Below are positions 33,531-42,667 of a stretch of DNA of 64,000 bases, piece by piece. The DNA is from XBB1006 sp051877515 (GTDB lineage Bacteria > Bacillota > Clostridia > Lachnospirales > Lachnospiraceae): positions 186,001 to 250,000 of the forward strand of contig JBJEIY010000017.1 in assembly GCA_051877515.1 (NCBI GenBank), read 5' to 3'. The position numbers and the translations under genes are program-made. Every line of letters begins with the position of its first letter. The first letter of the stretch is position 1. The notes beneath the pieces were generated by a model that saw nothing but the letters and a program-made list of their open reading frames with translations, had not been told where the DNA came from and did no database searches.

Positions 33531-33560
33531 ATAAATGTGGTGGTATCGTTTATTCATAAA
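33531..33560 (+). promoter_or_regulatory. Promoter of the hrcA-grpE-dnaK-dnaJ operon
   Basis: TTGACA at 33531-33536 is followed after 17-18 bases by TCATAA/CATAAA at 33554-33560. CIRCE begins 3 bases later, the classical arrangement in which HrcA blocks the promoter. Confidence 0.75.
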
Positions 33561-33562
33561 TG

Positions 33563-33589
33563 TTAGCACTCTTTTTTGCTGAGTGCTAA
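33563..33589. promoter_or_regulatory. CIRCE element (HrcA operator) upstream of hrcA
   Basis: A perfect TTAGCACTC / GAGTGCTAA repeat with a 9-base spacer lies directly downstream of the -10 box. HrcA binding here gives autoregulation of the heat-shock operon. Confidence 0.97.
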
Positions 33590-33622
33590 CAAAACGAAGA
33601 AAGGTGAAAGGAACAAAGGAGT

Positions 33623-34678
33623 ATGCAAGTTGAAATGCCGGTACTTGATGATAGAAAAAAGAAAATTCTGACGCTGATTATTCGTAATTATTTAGAGACG
33701 GGTGAGCCGGTGGGCAGCAGAACCATTTCCAAATTACTGGATGCAACCTTAAGCTCGGCTACCATCCGTAATGAGATGTCGGATTTGGAAGACATGGGGT
33801 ATATTCTGCAGCCCCATACTTCAGCAGGCAGAATTCCATCGGATCTGGGTTACCGGTTCTATGTAAATGAACTGTTAGGCGAAAGCGACCAGAAAGTGAA
33901 GGAGATGGAAAATTTCGTCATTGAAAAGACGGAAAAGATGGAAAAAGTATTGCAGCAGGTCGTAAAACTTCTTGCGAATAATACAAATTATGCCACTATG
34001 ATCACGGCACCCGATTCCAGAGGCAGTAAAGTGAAATTTATCCAGTTGTCCATGCTGGAAGAAAAGCAGCTTGTGGCATTGATCGTAATGCAGGGCAATA
34101 TTGTAAAGAATAAGATCATTGACCTGACAGAGACTATAGATAATGAAACTCTTTTGAAATTGAATATTTTACTGAACAGCACATTAAATGGTTTGTCCAG
34201 GGAAGAGATCAACTTAGGAGTGATCTCCAAAATGAAGGAACAGGCCGGTGGATATACAGGAATTGTCAATGATGTGCTGGATGCTGTGGCAGAAGCTTTT
34301 TCGGAAGATGAAGAACTGCAGGTATATACCAGCGGAGCCAATAATCTGATCAAGTATCCGGAATTGGCGGATTCTGAGAAAGCAGGCGCTCTGTTGTCCG
34401 CCTTCGAGGATAAGAGTGAATTAAAAGAGTTGCTTTCCGAAACTGACGATGATCAAAAAGGAAATGGCATTCAGGTATATATCGGCAGTGAATCCCCGGT
34501 ACAGACCATGCGGGATTGCAGTGTGGTGACCGCCACCTATGATCTGGGTAACGGAATGAGTGGTCATATCGGTATCGTGGGGCCCAAACGAATGGATTAC
34601 GAGCATGTCATGGACAGCTTGAAAAATATCAAAGAGCAGCTGGATGTTGCGTTTAAGAAAGAACCACAGGATGGATAG
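33623..34678 (+). CDS. hrcA: Heat-inducible transcription repressor HrcA
   Basis: The 351-residue repressor has an N-terminal winged helix, with KKKILTLIIRNYLETGEPVG, SRTISKLL and SSATIRNEMSDLE. LEDMGYILQPHTSAGRIPSD follows, then a GAF-like domain. It binds CIRCE and releases it when chaperones are titrated by misfolded protein. The start is not certain. The ATG at 33623 lies one base after AAGGAG, while an in-frame ATG at 33635 gives MPVLDDRKKK, nearer the family N terminus. It is the first gene of hrcA-grpE-dnaK-dnaJ, preceded by its own CIRCE. Confidence 0.96.
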   Translation: MQVEMPVLDDRKKKILTLIIRNYLETGEPVGSRTISKLLDATLSSATIRNEMSDLEDMGYILQPHTSAGRIPSDLGYRFYVNELLGESDQKVKEMENFVIEKTEKMEKVLQQVVKLLANNTNYATMITAPDSRGSKVKFIQLSMLEEKQLVALIVMQGNIVKNKIIDLTETIDNETLLKLNILLNSTLNGLSREEINLGVISKMKEQAGGYTGIVNDVLDAVAEAFSEDEELQVYTSGANNLIKYPELADSEKAGALLSAFEDKSELKELLSETDDDQKGNGIQVYIGSESPVQTMRDCSVVTATYDLGNGMSGHIGIVGPKRMDYEHVMDSLKNIKEQLDVAFKKEPQDG

Positions 34679-34693
34679 AAGGGAGAAATCGTA

Positions 34694-35374
34694 GTGACGG
34701 ATGTAGAAAGAAAAGAAGATATGGATACAGAAGGATCCGACAACATAGAAGAAACCACGGACAATGCTTCCGGGGATGTGAAGGAAGATCCGGATTGCAG
34801 CACACAGGAGGAAACCGTTAAAGAAGCTTCCGATGAAGCAGCAGAGGACATGAAGGAAGAGGCAGAGGAAGATTCCGGAGAAGACGAGAAAGAAAAGGGA
34901 TCCAGGTTCCGGCGGAAAGATAAGAAAGAGAAGCTGGATAAGAAAGATGAGAAAATTGCAGAACTCACAGACAGGGTAACCCGTCAAATGGCAGAGTTCG
35001 ATAATTTCCGTAAGCGTACGGAAAAAGAAAAGAGCCAGATGTTTGATCTGGGGGCAAAAAATGTCATCGAGAAGATTCTTCCGGTGGTGGACAATTTTGA
35101 ACGGGGCTTAGCGGCGGTTCCGGAAGAAAACAGATCTGATTCCTTTGTGGATGGAATGGATAAAATCTACAAGCAGATGATGATGGTTCTGGAAGAAGCC
35201 GGGGTAAAGCCTATTGAAGCTGTGGGAAAAGAATTTGATCCAAATCTCCATAATGCTGTCATGCATGTGGAGGATGAAGCTCTTGGCGAGAATGAGATCG
35301 TGGAAGAGTTTCAGAAAGGCTATCTGTATCACGACAGTGTAGTGAGACATAGTATGGTAAAGGTAGCAAATTAA
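34694..35374 (+). CDS. grpE: Nucleotide exchange factor GrpE
   Basis: The 226-residue protein stimulates ADP release from DnaK. A long acidic N-terminal tail, about residues 1-70 and Glu/Asp-rich, precedes a coiled coil (ELTDRVTRQMAEFDNFRKRT). The GrpE core has VVDNFERGL, GMDKIYKQ, IEAVGKEFDPNLHNAV and YLYHDSVVRHSMV. The GTG start at 34694 has GGGAG upstream. The acidic tail is long for the family. It lies 15 bases after hrcA. Confidence 0.96.
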   Translation: MTDVERKEDMDTEGSDNIEETTDNASGDVKEDPDCSTQEETVKEASDEAAEDMKEEAEEDSGEDEKEKGSRFRRKDKKEKLDKKDEKIAELTDRVTRQMAEFDNFRKRTEKEKSQMFDLGAKNVIEKILPVVDNFERGLAAVPEENRSDSFVDGMDKIYKQMMMVLEEAGVKPIEAVGKEFDPNLHNAVMHVEDEALGENEIVEEFQKGYLYHDSVVRHSMVKVAN

Positions 35375-35431
35375 AACGTTAACAAAGAATTTAAGATATG
35401 AAGTAGTCAAGTATGACAGGAGGAAAAAATC

Positions 35432-37297
35432 ATGGGAAAAATCATAGGAATCGATTTAGGAACAACAAATAGCTGTGTAGCAGTTATGGAAGGTGGTAAA
35501 CCGGTGGTTATCGCCAATACAGAGGGAGCAAGAACAACACCTTCAATTGTAGCATTTACCAAAACAGGCGAGCGTCTGGTAGGTGAGCCGGCAAAACGTC
35601 AGGCAGTAACCAATGCAGAGAAGACCATTTCTTCCATCAAACGTGAAATGGGAACAGATTTCAAGGCAGAGATCGATGGAAAGAAGTATTCTCCACAGGA
35701 GATTTCTGCAATGATCCTTCAAAAACTGAAAGCAGATGCAGAAGGATATCTGGGTGAGAAGGTAACGGAAGCAGTCATTACCGTTCCTGCATATTTCAAC
35801 GATGCACAGCGTCAGGCAACCAAGGATGCAGGTAAGATCGCAGGACTGGATGTAAAACGTATCATCAATGAGCCCACAGCAGCAGCATTGGCTTATGGAC
35901 TTGATAATGAGCATGAGCAGAAGATCATGGTATACGATTTAGGTGGAGGTACCTTCGATGTGTCCATCATTGAAATCGGTGATGGTGTTATCGAAGTATT
36001 ATCTACTTCCGGAGATAACCGTTTAGGTGGTGACGACTTTGATAAGAAGATCGTAGACTGGATGCTGGACGAATTCAAGAAGGCAGAAGGTGTAGATCTT
36101 TCCAGCGATAAGATGGCACTCCAGAGATTAAAGGAAGCTGCTGAAAAAGCAAAGAAAGAGCTTTCTTCCGCAACAACCACCAACATCAACCTGCCGTTCA
36201 TTACAGCAACCAATGAAGGTCCAAAACATTTTGATATGAACTTAACCCGTGCAAAATTTGACGAGTTAACACATGACCTGGTAGAAAGAACCGCTACACC
36301 GGTTACCAATGCTCTTCGTGATGCAGGACTTTCCGCATCTGATCTGGGCCAGGTATTACTGGTTGGTGGATCTACCAGAATCCCGGCAGTGCAGGATAAA
36401 GTAAAAGCATTAACCGGTAAAGAACCAAGCAAGTCTCTGAACCCGGATGAGTGTGTTGCTATCGGTGCTTCCATTCAGGGTGGAAAACTGGCAGGAGATG
36501 CAGGTGCAGGTGAGATCCTTCTTCTGGATGTTACTCCACTGTCCTTATCCATTGAGACCATGGGCGGTGTGGCAACCAGACTGATCGAGAGAAATACCAC
36601 CATTCCTACCAAGAAGAGCCAGATCTTCTCTACCGCAGCAGATAACCAGACAGCAGTAGATATCAACGTAGTACAGGGTGAAAGACAGTTTGCAAGAGAT
36701 AACAAGTCCTTAGGACAGTTCCGTCTGGATGGAATTCCACCAGCACGTCGTGGTGTTCCGCAGATCGAAGTTACCTTTGATATTGATGCCAATGGTATCG
36801 TAAATGTATCCGCGAAGGATCTGGGAACAGGAAAAGAGCAGCACATTACCATTACTGCAGGATCCAACATGTCGGATGATGAGATCGACAGAGCAGTAAA
36901 AGAAGCTGCTGAGTTTGAAGCACAGGATAAGAAGAGAAAAGAAGCCATTGATACCCGCAACGATGCGGATGCATTCGTATTCCAGACCGAAAAGGCATTG
37001 GAAGAAGTGGGTGCACAGATCGATCCTGCCGATAAGTCTGCCGTAGATGCAGATCTGAAAGCATTAAAGGATATGGTAGAAGCTCATCCAAATGCAGAAG
37101 AGATGACGGAAGATCAGGTTGGAGAGATGAAGGCAGCCAAGGAAAGATTAATGGCAAGTGCCCAGAAAGTCTTCGAAAAAGTATATGCAAATGCACAGGC
37201 AGCTTCCGGGGCAGCAGGTGCAGGCCCGGATATGGGTGCGCAGTCTGGTGAGACTGCCCAGGATGATGTGGTAGATGCAGATTATAAAGAGGTATAG
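35432..37297 (+). CDS. dnaK: Molecular chaperone DnaK (Hsp70)
   Basis: The 621-residue chaperone has the N-terminal ATPase domain (GIDLGTTNSCVAVMEGG, AYFNDAQRQATKDAG, VYDLGGGTFDVSI, LVGGSTRIPAVQ). The substrate domain contains LLDVTPLSLSIETMGG, and a helical lid ends in an Ala/Gly-rich tail. AGGAGG stands 8 bases before the ATG. It is the third gene of the HrcA-controlled operon. Confidence 0.98.
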   Translation: MGKIIGIDLGTTNSCVAVMEGGKPVVIANTEGARTTPSIVAFTKTGERLVGEPAKRQAVTNAEKTISSIKREMGTDFKAEIDGKKYSPQEISAMILQKLKADAEGYLGEKVTEAVITVPAYFNDAQRQATKDAGKIAGLDVKRIINEPTAAALAYGLDNEHEQKIMVYDLGGGTFDVSIIEIGDGVIEVLSTSGDNRLGGDDFDKKIVDWMLDEFKKAEGVDLSSDKMALQRLKEAAEKAKKELSSATTTNINLPFITATNEGPKHFDMNLTRAKFDELTHDLVERTATPVTNALRDAGLSASDLGQVLLVGGSTRIPAVQDKVKALTGKEPSKSLNPDECVAIGASIQGGKLAGDAGAGEILLLDVTPLSLSIETMGGVATRLIERNTTIPTKKSQIFSTAADNQTAVDINVVQGERQFARDNKSLGQFRLDGIPPARRGVPQIEVTFDIDANGIVNVSAKDLGTGKEQHITITAGSNMSDDEIDRAVKEAAEFEAQDKKRKEAIDTRNDADAFVFQTEKALEEVGAQIDPADKSAVDADLKALKDMVEAHPNAEEMTEDQVGEMKAAKERLMASAQKVFEKVYANAQAASGAAGAGPDMGAQSGETAQDDVVDADYKEV

Positions 37298-37306
37298 TCG
37301 TAAATC

Positions 37307-38455
37307 ATGGCAGAACAGAAAAGAGATTACTATGAGGTCTTAGGTGTATCTAAGACCTCATCGGATGATGAAATAAAAAAAGCATATCGTAAGCTGGCAA
37401 AAAAATACCATCCGGATATGAATCCGGGCAATAAAGAGGCAGAGGTAAAGTTCAAAGAGGCCTCTGAAGCTTATGCGATCTTGTCAGATCCGGATAAAAG
37501 AAGACAGTATGACCAGTTTGGTCATGCAGCCTTTGACGGTACGGGCGGTGCAGGTGCCGGTGGATTTGATTTTTCCGGAATGGATATGGGAGATATCTTT
37601 GGAGATATTTTCGGAGATCTGTTTGGCGGAGGCAGTCGCAGAAGCAATAATGGTCCCCGTCGCGGAGCCAATTTGCGGGCAAGTGTCAGAGTAACCTTTG
37701 AAGAGGCTGTTTTTGGCTGTGAGAAAGAAATTGAAATTGTCTTAAAGGATCAGTGTCCAAACTGTCACGGAACCGGTGCAAAACCGGGAACCTCTCCTGT
37801 GACCTGCAATAAGTGTGGCGGAAAGGGTAAGATCATGTTTACCCAGCAGTCTTTATTCGGAACCATGCAGAATGTACAGACCTGTCCGGATTGTAACGGT
37901 ACAGGAAAAGTCATTGTGAGCAAATGTCCGGATTGCCGCGGAACCGGATATGTTTCTTCCAAAAAACGTATTCAGGTTTCTGTACCGGCCGGTATCGACG
38001 ATGGACAGTCCATCCGGATCAGGGACAAAGGGGAACCGGGAAGCAATGGCGGACCAAGAGGAGACCTTTTGGTTGAGGTTGTGGTATCACGGCATCCTAT
38101 TTTTACCAGAAGAGACATGGATCTGTTTTCTACAGTGTCCATGAGCTATGCCCAGGCAGCGTTGGGTGGAGAGCTTCTGATCCATACCATAGATGGGGAT
38201 GTTCTGTATGATATAAAACCGGGAACCCAGACGGATACCCGCATTCGTTTAAAGGGAAAAGGTGTTCCCTCCATTCGTAACCGGGAAGTACGTGGTGATC
38301 ATTACGTGAATCTGGTGGTAGAAGTTCCTACCAATTTAAGTGCGGAAGCAAAGGAGGCACTTCGTGCTTTTGATGCGGCAAGCGGAAATTCCCTGCATGC
38401 TAATGAAGATGTGAAGACCACGGAAGGTAAAAAGAAAAAGAAGAAGTTATTTTAA
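37307..38455 (+). CDS. dnaJ: Co-chaperone DnaJ (Hsp40)
   Basis: The 382-residue co-chaperone has a J domain at residues 5-70 with the HPD motif (KKYHPDMNPGNK). A Gly/Phe-rich region and four CxxCxGxG zinc repeats follow (CPNCHGTGA, CNKCGGKGK, CPDCNGTGK, CPDCRGTGY). The C-terminal substrate-binding domain comes next and ends in a Lys-rich tail. It lies 9 bases after dnaK. Confidence 0.98.
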   Translation: MAEQKRDYYEVLGVSKTSSDDEIKKAYRKLAKKYHPDMNPGNKEAEVKFKEASEAYAILSDPDKRRQYDQFGHAAFDGTGGAGAGGFDFSGMDMGDIFGDIFGDLFGGGSRRSNNGPRRGANLRASVRVTFEEAVFGCEKEIEIVLKDQCPNCHGTGAKPGTSPVTCNKCGGKGKIMFTQQSLFGTMQNVQTCPDCNGTGKVIVSKCPDCRGTGYVSSKKRIQVSVPAGIDDGQSIRIRDKGEPGSNGGPRGDLLVEVVVSRHPIFTRRDMDLFSTVSMSYAQAALGGELLIHTIDGDVLYDIKPGTQTDTRIRLKGKGVPSIRNREVRGDHYVNLVVEVPTNLSAEAKEALRAFDAASGNSLHANEDVKTTEGKKKKKKLF

Positions 38456-38472
38456 CATAATATAATCGGGGT

Positions 38473-40068
38473 ATGTGGATGACAGTTTATGTATTGGAAA
38501 TTGCATTGATTATTCTGTTGTGTATCGTGGCTGAGAAATTCTCGGATAAATTTGGGATGCCGGCACTGATTCTGTTTATGTTTATCGGAATGGTGTTCGG
38601 CTCTGACGGATTATTCAAGATTCAGTTTGACGATTTCACACTTGCGGAAATGGCCTGTTCCATGGCATTGGTGTTCATCATGTTTTATGGTGGCTTTAAT
38701 ACCAAGTGGGATGCGGCAAAACCGGTGGCAGCAAAGGCAATTTCCCTTTCGACTCTGGGTGTTGTTCTGACAGCCGGAATCACTACATTTTGTTGTGTTT
38801 ATCTGTTGCATATGTCCTGGCAGGAGAGTTTTCTTATCGGGTCCGTGTTATCTTCCACGGATGCAGCCAGTGTCTTTGCCATTCTCCGAAAAAAGAATTT
38901 GAACTTAAAAGACGGCACCGCTTCTTTACTGGAAGTGGAAAGCGGAAGTAACGATCCTGTTGCTTACATGCTTACCATTGTGGCCGTCAGCCTTATGGGA
39001 GTGGGAAGTGCCGGGAATGTGGCACTTCTGGTGCTTCTGCAGATCGCGGTAGGTGTTGCAGTGGGTATTGTAATGGCTGTGATCTCCATTAAGATCCTTA
39101 CAGGAAGCAAAGTGGTGGCAGGAGGTCTGGATACCATTTTTATGATCGCCATGGTATTGCTTTGTTTTGGGCTATCTTCCGTACTGCAGGGAAATGCCTA
39201 TCTTAGTCTTTATCTTTTCGGAATTATCATTGGTAACAGCCGGATCGGCAATAAGCAGACCCTGATCCCGTTTTTTGATGGTGTGACCGGTCTTTCGCAG
39301 ATCTTTGTGTTTTTCCTTATTGGATTGTTAAGTTTTCCACATCAGATGCCCCAGATTATACCAACGGCGCTGGCCATTGTATTGATCCTGACCTTTCTTG
39401 CAAGGCCGTTGGCGGTTTTTCTTCTGATGTTACCATTCCGATGCGGTATACGGCAGTGTCTGCTGGTTTCCTGGGCGGGACTTCGGGGAGCTTCTTCCAC
39501 GGTGTTTGCCATCATGGCGGTAGCGGCAGGAGTCAGCATGAAGCAGGATCTGTTTCATATTGTGTTCATGGTCACTCTGTTTTCAGCAGCCATTCAGGGA
39601 AGCTTACTTCCCTATGTTTCCAACAAACTGGGAATGGTGGATGAAACCGGGGATGTACGGAAAACCTTCAATGATTACCAGGACGAAACCTCCCTGCAGC
39701 TTATGCGTATGTATATTCCCCAGGGACATGAATGGGCAGGTCAAAGAATAAAAGATGTTACCATGCCCCAGGGTTCTCTGGCGATTATGATCAAACGTGG
39801 ATCTAATTCCATTATTACCAAGGGAGATACGGTGATCCTTCCGGAGGATACGGTGATCTTGAGTGTGCCGCCTTATGTACCATCCCAGGATGAAAAGCTT
39901 GAAGAGTTTACGATAGATAAAAACCATAAGTGGTGTAATAAGCGGATCTGTGAGTTAAACTTAAAGAATGATGAGCTTATAGCATTGATCTTAAGGAATG
40001 AGGAGACCATTATTCCGGATGGCAAGACCCCCATCCAGGAAGGGGATGTGGTGGTGTTGTACCGATAA
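38473..40068 (+). CDS. Monovalent cation:proton antiporter, CPA1/NhaP2-like, with TrkA-C-type domains
   Basis: The 531-residue protein has about 12-13 membrane segments in the first 390 residues. The CPA-type motif SSTDAASVFAIL and ESGSNDPVAYML are conserved, and WAGLRGASSTVFAI lies in a later helix. The C-terminal 140 residues are cytoplasmic and resemble RCK/TrkA-C domains (GDTVILPEDTVILSVP, GDVVVLYR at the end). It should exchange K+ or Na+ for H+. The start is ambiguous. The ATG at 38473 abuts GGGGT, while the ATG at 38479 has better spacing. A shared terminator follows. Confidence 0.88.
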   Translation: MWMTVYVLEIALIILLCIVAEKFSDKFGMPALILFMFIGMVFGSDGLFKIQFDDFTLAEMACSMALVFIMFYGGFNTKWDAAKPVAAKAISLSTLGVVLTAGITTFCCVYLLHMSWQESFLIGSVLSSTDAASVFAILRKKNLNLKDGTASLLEVESGSNDPVAYMLTIVAVSLMGVGSAGNVALLVLLQIAVGVAVGIVMAVISIKILTGSKVVAGGLDTIFMIAMVLLCFGLSSVLQGNAYLSLYLFGIIIGNSRIGNKQTLIPFFDGVTGLSQIFVFFLIGLLSFPHQMPQIIPTALAIVLILTFLARPLAVFLLMLPFRCGIRQCLLVSWAGLRGASSTVFAIMAVAAGVSMKQDLFHIVFMVTLFSAAIQGSLLPYVSNKLGMVDETGDVRKTFNDYQDETSLQLMRMYIPQGHEWAGQRIKDVTMPQGSLAIMIKRGSNSIITKGDTVILPEDTVILSVPPYVPSQDEKLEEFTIDKNHKWCNKRICELNLKNDELIALILRNEETIIPDGKTPIQEGDVVVLYR

Positions 40069-40088
40069 ACAAGAGTTATCTGACGAAA

Positions 40089-40115
40089 AAAGACGGGCAG
40101 TTGCTGCCCGTCTTT
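40089..40115. terminator. Bidirectional intrinsic terminator
   Basis: A perfect 12-bp stem AAAGACGGGCAG / CTGCCCGTCTTT with a TTG loop lies between the convergent antiporter and J-domain genes. T-rich sequence flanks it on both strands. Confidence 0.92.
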
Positions 40116-40129
40116 CCATCATATATAAG

Positions 40130-40666
40130 CTATTTTAGTAAACCGGTCCGAAACTGGGTCTGCATTTCTTCGTATTCCCGGCTGATTTCCTGCACAACAT
40201 TCGTATCACCGGCAATATTGTCAGGATGGTAGATCTTCATAAGATCCTTATACCGTTTTTTTAATGCCAGTTCATTGGTTACACCGCAAAACAGAAGACT
40301 GTACTGAAAACTTCCGGAAGAGGTATCCTCAATGAGGGCTGTTTCATAAGCCTGGACCCGGTTGTCAAATTCGGCCCGTTCTTTTGCAAGATTCGCGGTT
40401 TCTGACTCCAGAAGTTTCCATTTCATTTCAAACAGCTTTGCTTCCCGTTCCTGTCGTTGCCGTTCCGCCATGGCATCCCGTTCCAGTTCCCGACGTTTCT
40501 GCTCCACATCCCGTTTCCTGGATTCCACGTCTGCCTTCAGTTTCTCCAGTTCTTTCTTCTGACGACGCAGCTCTTCTTTTTCTTTTTTTATCTCATTTGC
40601 ATCCTGAAATAGCGCCTGATCAAGAATCGGTTGTTCTTTCTCGGCTACATAGATTGGCTGATCCAT
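40130..40666 (-). CDS. Coiled-coil protein with a C-terminal J domain
   Basis: The 178-residue protein has a long charged coiled coil at about residues 25-115 (KKEKEELRRQKKELEKLKA, EQKRRELERDAMAERQRQE). The final 50 residues look like a J domain with the HPD tripeptide in KIYHPDNIAG. The architecture suggests a co-chaperone that brings DnaK to a scaffold; its client is unknown. It reads from its own promoter and ends at a shared terminator. AGGTGA precedes the ATG. Confidence 0.75.
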   Translation of the reverse strand: MDQPIYVAEKEQPILDQALFQDANEIKKEKEELRRQKKELEKLKADVESRKRDVEQKRRELERDAMAERQRQEREAKLFEMKWKLLESETANLAKERAEFDNRVQAYETALIEDTSSGSFQYSLLFCGVTNELALKKRYKDLMKIYHPDNIAGDTNVVQEISREYEEMQTQFRTGLLK

Positions 40667-40746
40667 GTACTCACCTAAGATCCTTTGTGCTGCATAAACT
40701 TTTTACTACCGGACAATTTTGCGTTATTTGTGTCCTATACAGAATG

Positions 40747-40775
40747 AGTATACAACATCTTGTATTTGATTGCAA
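40747..40775 (-). promoter_or_regulatory. Promoter of the J-domain coiled-coil gene
   Basis: TTGCAA, a 17-base spacer and TATACT on the minus strand, about 80 bases before the start codon. Confidence 0.65.
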
Positions 40776-40899
40776 GGAAAATCCTTCCATAAAATTCCGG
40801 ATACAGGAAAACAGATTTATGGTGCATTCAGTATCTTGAGGAGACGGGAAAAGGGGAACGATATTTCTTCGGGAAGCATATGATATTCGTGTGCCCCTC

Positions 40900-40928
40900 T
40901 TTTCATTTATTTTGAAATAGTGTATACT
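40900..40928 (+). promoter_or_regulatory. Probable promoter of the prmA-rsmE-desulfurase-thiI operon
   Basis: TTTTCA and TATACT are separated by 17 bases and lie 52 bases before the prmA ATG. The -35 box is weak. Confidence 0.5.
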
Positions 40929-40979
40929 TAATTAGTTAAGGCGCAGCCGGACTAAACGGAAAAAATAAGAGGATATCCT

Positions 40980-41930
40980 ATGAAATGGAAAGAATATACG
41001 ATTAAAACCACTACCCGGGCAGAGGAATTAGTCAGCAATATGCTTTATGAACTGGGGATCACCGGAGTAGAAATCATTGATAATGTACCACTGACCGAGG
41101 AAGAAGTAAAAGAGATGTATATCGATATCGTGGCTCAACTTCCGCCGGACGAAGGGAACAGTGCAGTGCGCTTTTATTTAGAGGAACAAGAGGATGAACA
41201 TGCTGTTCTGGAAAAAGTGAGAGCCGGACTTACACAGTTGTCTCAGTTTGTAGATGTGGGAGAGGCTGTTATTGAGGAGACGATTACACAGGAGGAAGAC
41301 TGGATCAACAACTGGAAGGAGTTTTTTAAACCCTTCTATCTGGATGATATCCTGATCAAACCGACTTGGGAAGCCATTCCGGAAGGAGCAAAGTACCGGG
41401 CACTCATCGAGATCGATCCGGGAACATCTTTTGGAACCGGACAGCATGAGACGACCCAGTTGTGTATCCGCGGTCTGGAAAAATACATGAAACCCGGCGA
41501 TCTGGTATTGGATCTGGGTACCGGAAGCGGAATCTTATCCGTGATAGCTCTGAAATTAGGAGCAGGCCATACGGTTGGAACAGATATTGACCCAATATGC
41601 ATGGATGCTACCAGAGATAATATGACTATGAATCATATCCTGCAAAAAGATTACGATGTGATGGTGGGCAATCTGATTGACGATACGAGCTTGCAGGAAG
41701 CGGTTGGAAAAGAGAAGTATGATGTGGTGCTGGCGAATATTTTGGCAGATGTCATCATTCCCATGGCAAAAGCAGCTTATGATACTGTGAAGCCGGGAGG
41801 CTGTTTTATCACATCAGGGATCATAGATTTTAAAGAGGAACCGGTGAAAGAAGCATTGCAGGAAGCAGGCTTTGAGATCATGGAAGTTAACCACATGGGC
41901 GAGTGGGTAGGAATCGTCGCCGGAAAATAG
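40980..41930 (+). CDS. prmA: Ribosomal protein L11 methyltransferase PrmA
   Basis: The 316-residue SAM-dependent enzyme trimethylates ribosomal protein L11. A small N-terminal L11-binding domain precedes the methyltransferase fold, with FGTGQHETTQLCI, LDLGTGSGILSV, GTDIDP and the NILAD catalytic-type motif (VVLANILADVI). It is the first gene of a tight operon. rsmE starts 2 bases after its stop. Confidence 0.96.
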   Translation: MKWKEYTIKTTTRAEELVSNMLYELGITGVEIIDNVPLTEEEVKEMYIDIVAQLPPDEGNSAVRFYLEEQEDEHAVLEKVRAGLTQLSQFVDVGEAVIEETITQEEDWINNWKEFFKPFYLDDILIKPTWEAIPEGAKYRALIEIDPGTSFGTGQHETTQLCIRGLEKYMKPGDLVLDLGTGSGILSVIALKLGAGHTVGTDIDPICMDATRDNMTMNHILQKDYDVMVGNLIDDTSLQEAVGKEKYDVVLANILADVIIPMAKAAYDTVKPGGCFITSGIIDFKEEPVKEALQEAGFEIMEVNHMGEWVGIVAGK

Positions 41931-41932
41931 GT

Positions 41933-42667
41933 ATGTATCAGTTTTTTATAGAAGCCAGTCAGGTACAGTCAGAGCAGGTTTTCATTACAGGAAGTGACCT
42001 TAATCACATGAAAAATGTGGTGCGCTTAAAGCCGGGAGAGATTTTCCGGGTCAGCGTATCGGACGGAAAGAATTATCTTTGTGAACTTATCGGTTATGAA
42101 CAGGACCGGGCAGTTGGCCGTATTACGGATCAGCCTGCCAAAGATACTGAATTAAAAGGCAGGATCCAGCTTTTCCAGGGTCTTCCCAAAGGGGAGAAAA
42201 TGGAGCTGATCATTCAAAAGGCGGTGGAGCTGGGGGTAAGCGAGATCATTCCTGTCAGAATGAAAAACTGCGTAGTGAAATTAGATGAGAAAAAGGGTGC
42301 ACAGAAGGTTGTCCGTTGGCAGGCGATTGCCGAGGCAGCGGCAAAACAGGCCAAGCGCAGCATTGTTCCGGAGATCCATGAGATCATGGACTATCGGGAA
42401 AGTCTGGCTTATGCGGCGGATAATGATATCAATCTGGTGCCTTATGAAAATGAAGAAGGCATTTTGGGCAGCAAGAAAATCCTGTCCGGCATAAAGCCCA
42501 CAGATCATGTGGGAGTGTTTGTGGGACCGGAGGGCGGTTTTGATGACAAAGAGATTGCTTTAGCCAGAGAAACAATGCGAAGTATTTCTCTGGGAAACCG
42601 GATCCTTCGTACGGAAACCGCTGCCATAGCAGCAGTGACATTGATTATGATGCAGATGGAGGAATAG
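41933..42667 (+). CDS. rsmE: 16S rRNA m3U1498 methyltransferase RsmE
   Basis: The 244-residue SPOUT enzyme methylates U1498 of 16S rRNA. It starts MYQFFIEASQ and shows NHMKNVVRLKPGE, LFQGLPKGEKMELIIQKAVE, the knotted region VGVFVGPEGGF and LGNRILRTETAAIAAV. The start at 41933 is preferred because the longer frame to 41903 overlaps prmA. Confidence 0.96.
   Translation: MYQFFIEASQVQSEQVFITGSDLNHMKNVVRLKPGEIFRVSVSDGKNYLCELIGYEQDRAVGRITDQPAKDTELKGRIQLFQGLPKGEKMELIIQKAVELGVSEIIPVRMKNCVVKLDEKKGAQKVVRWQAIAEAAAKQAKRSIVPEIHEIMDYRESLAYAADNDINLVPYENEEGILGSKKILSGIKPTDHVGVFVGPEGGFDDKEIALARETMRSISLGNRILRTETAAIAAVTLIMMQMEE

Larger units (their letters stand above)
40667..40979. other. Intergenic stretch between divergent genes
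   Basis: No gene is evident. On the minus strand TTGCAA at 40775-40770 and TATACT at 40752-40747 are 17 bases apart and serve the J-domain gene. On the plus strand TTTTCA at 40900-40905 and TATACT at 40923-40928 are 17 bases apart and should serve prmA. Confidence 0.6.

Noticed and set aside
40384..40839. 151-residue plus-strand open frame opposite the J-domain gene
   Set aside because: The opposite strand encodes a clear coiled coil and J domain with promoter and ribosome-binding site; the frame also covers that promoter.
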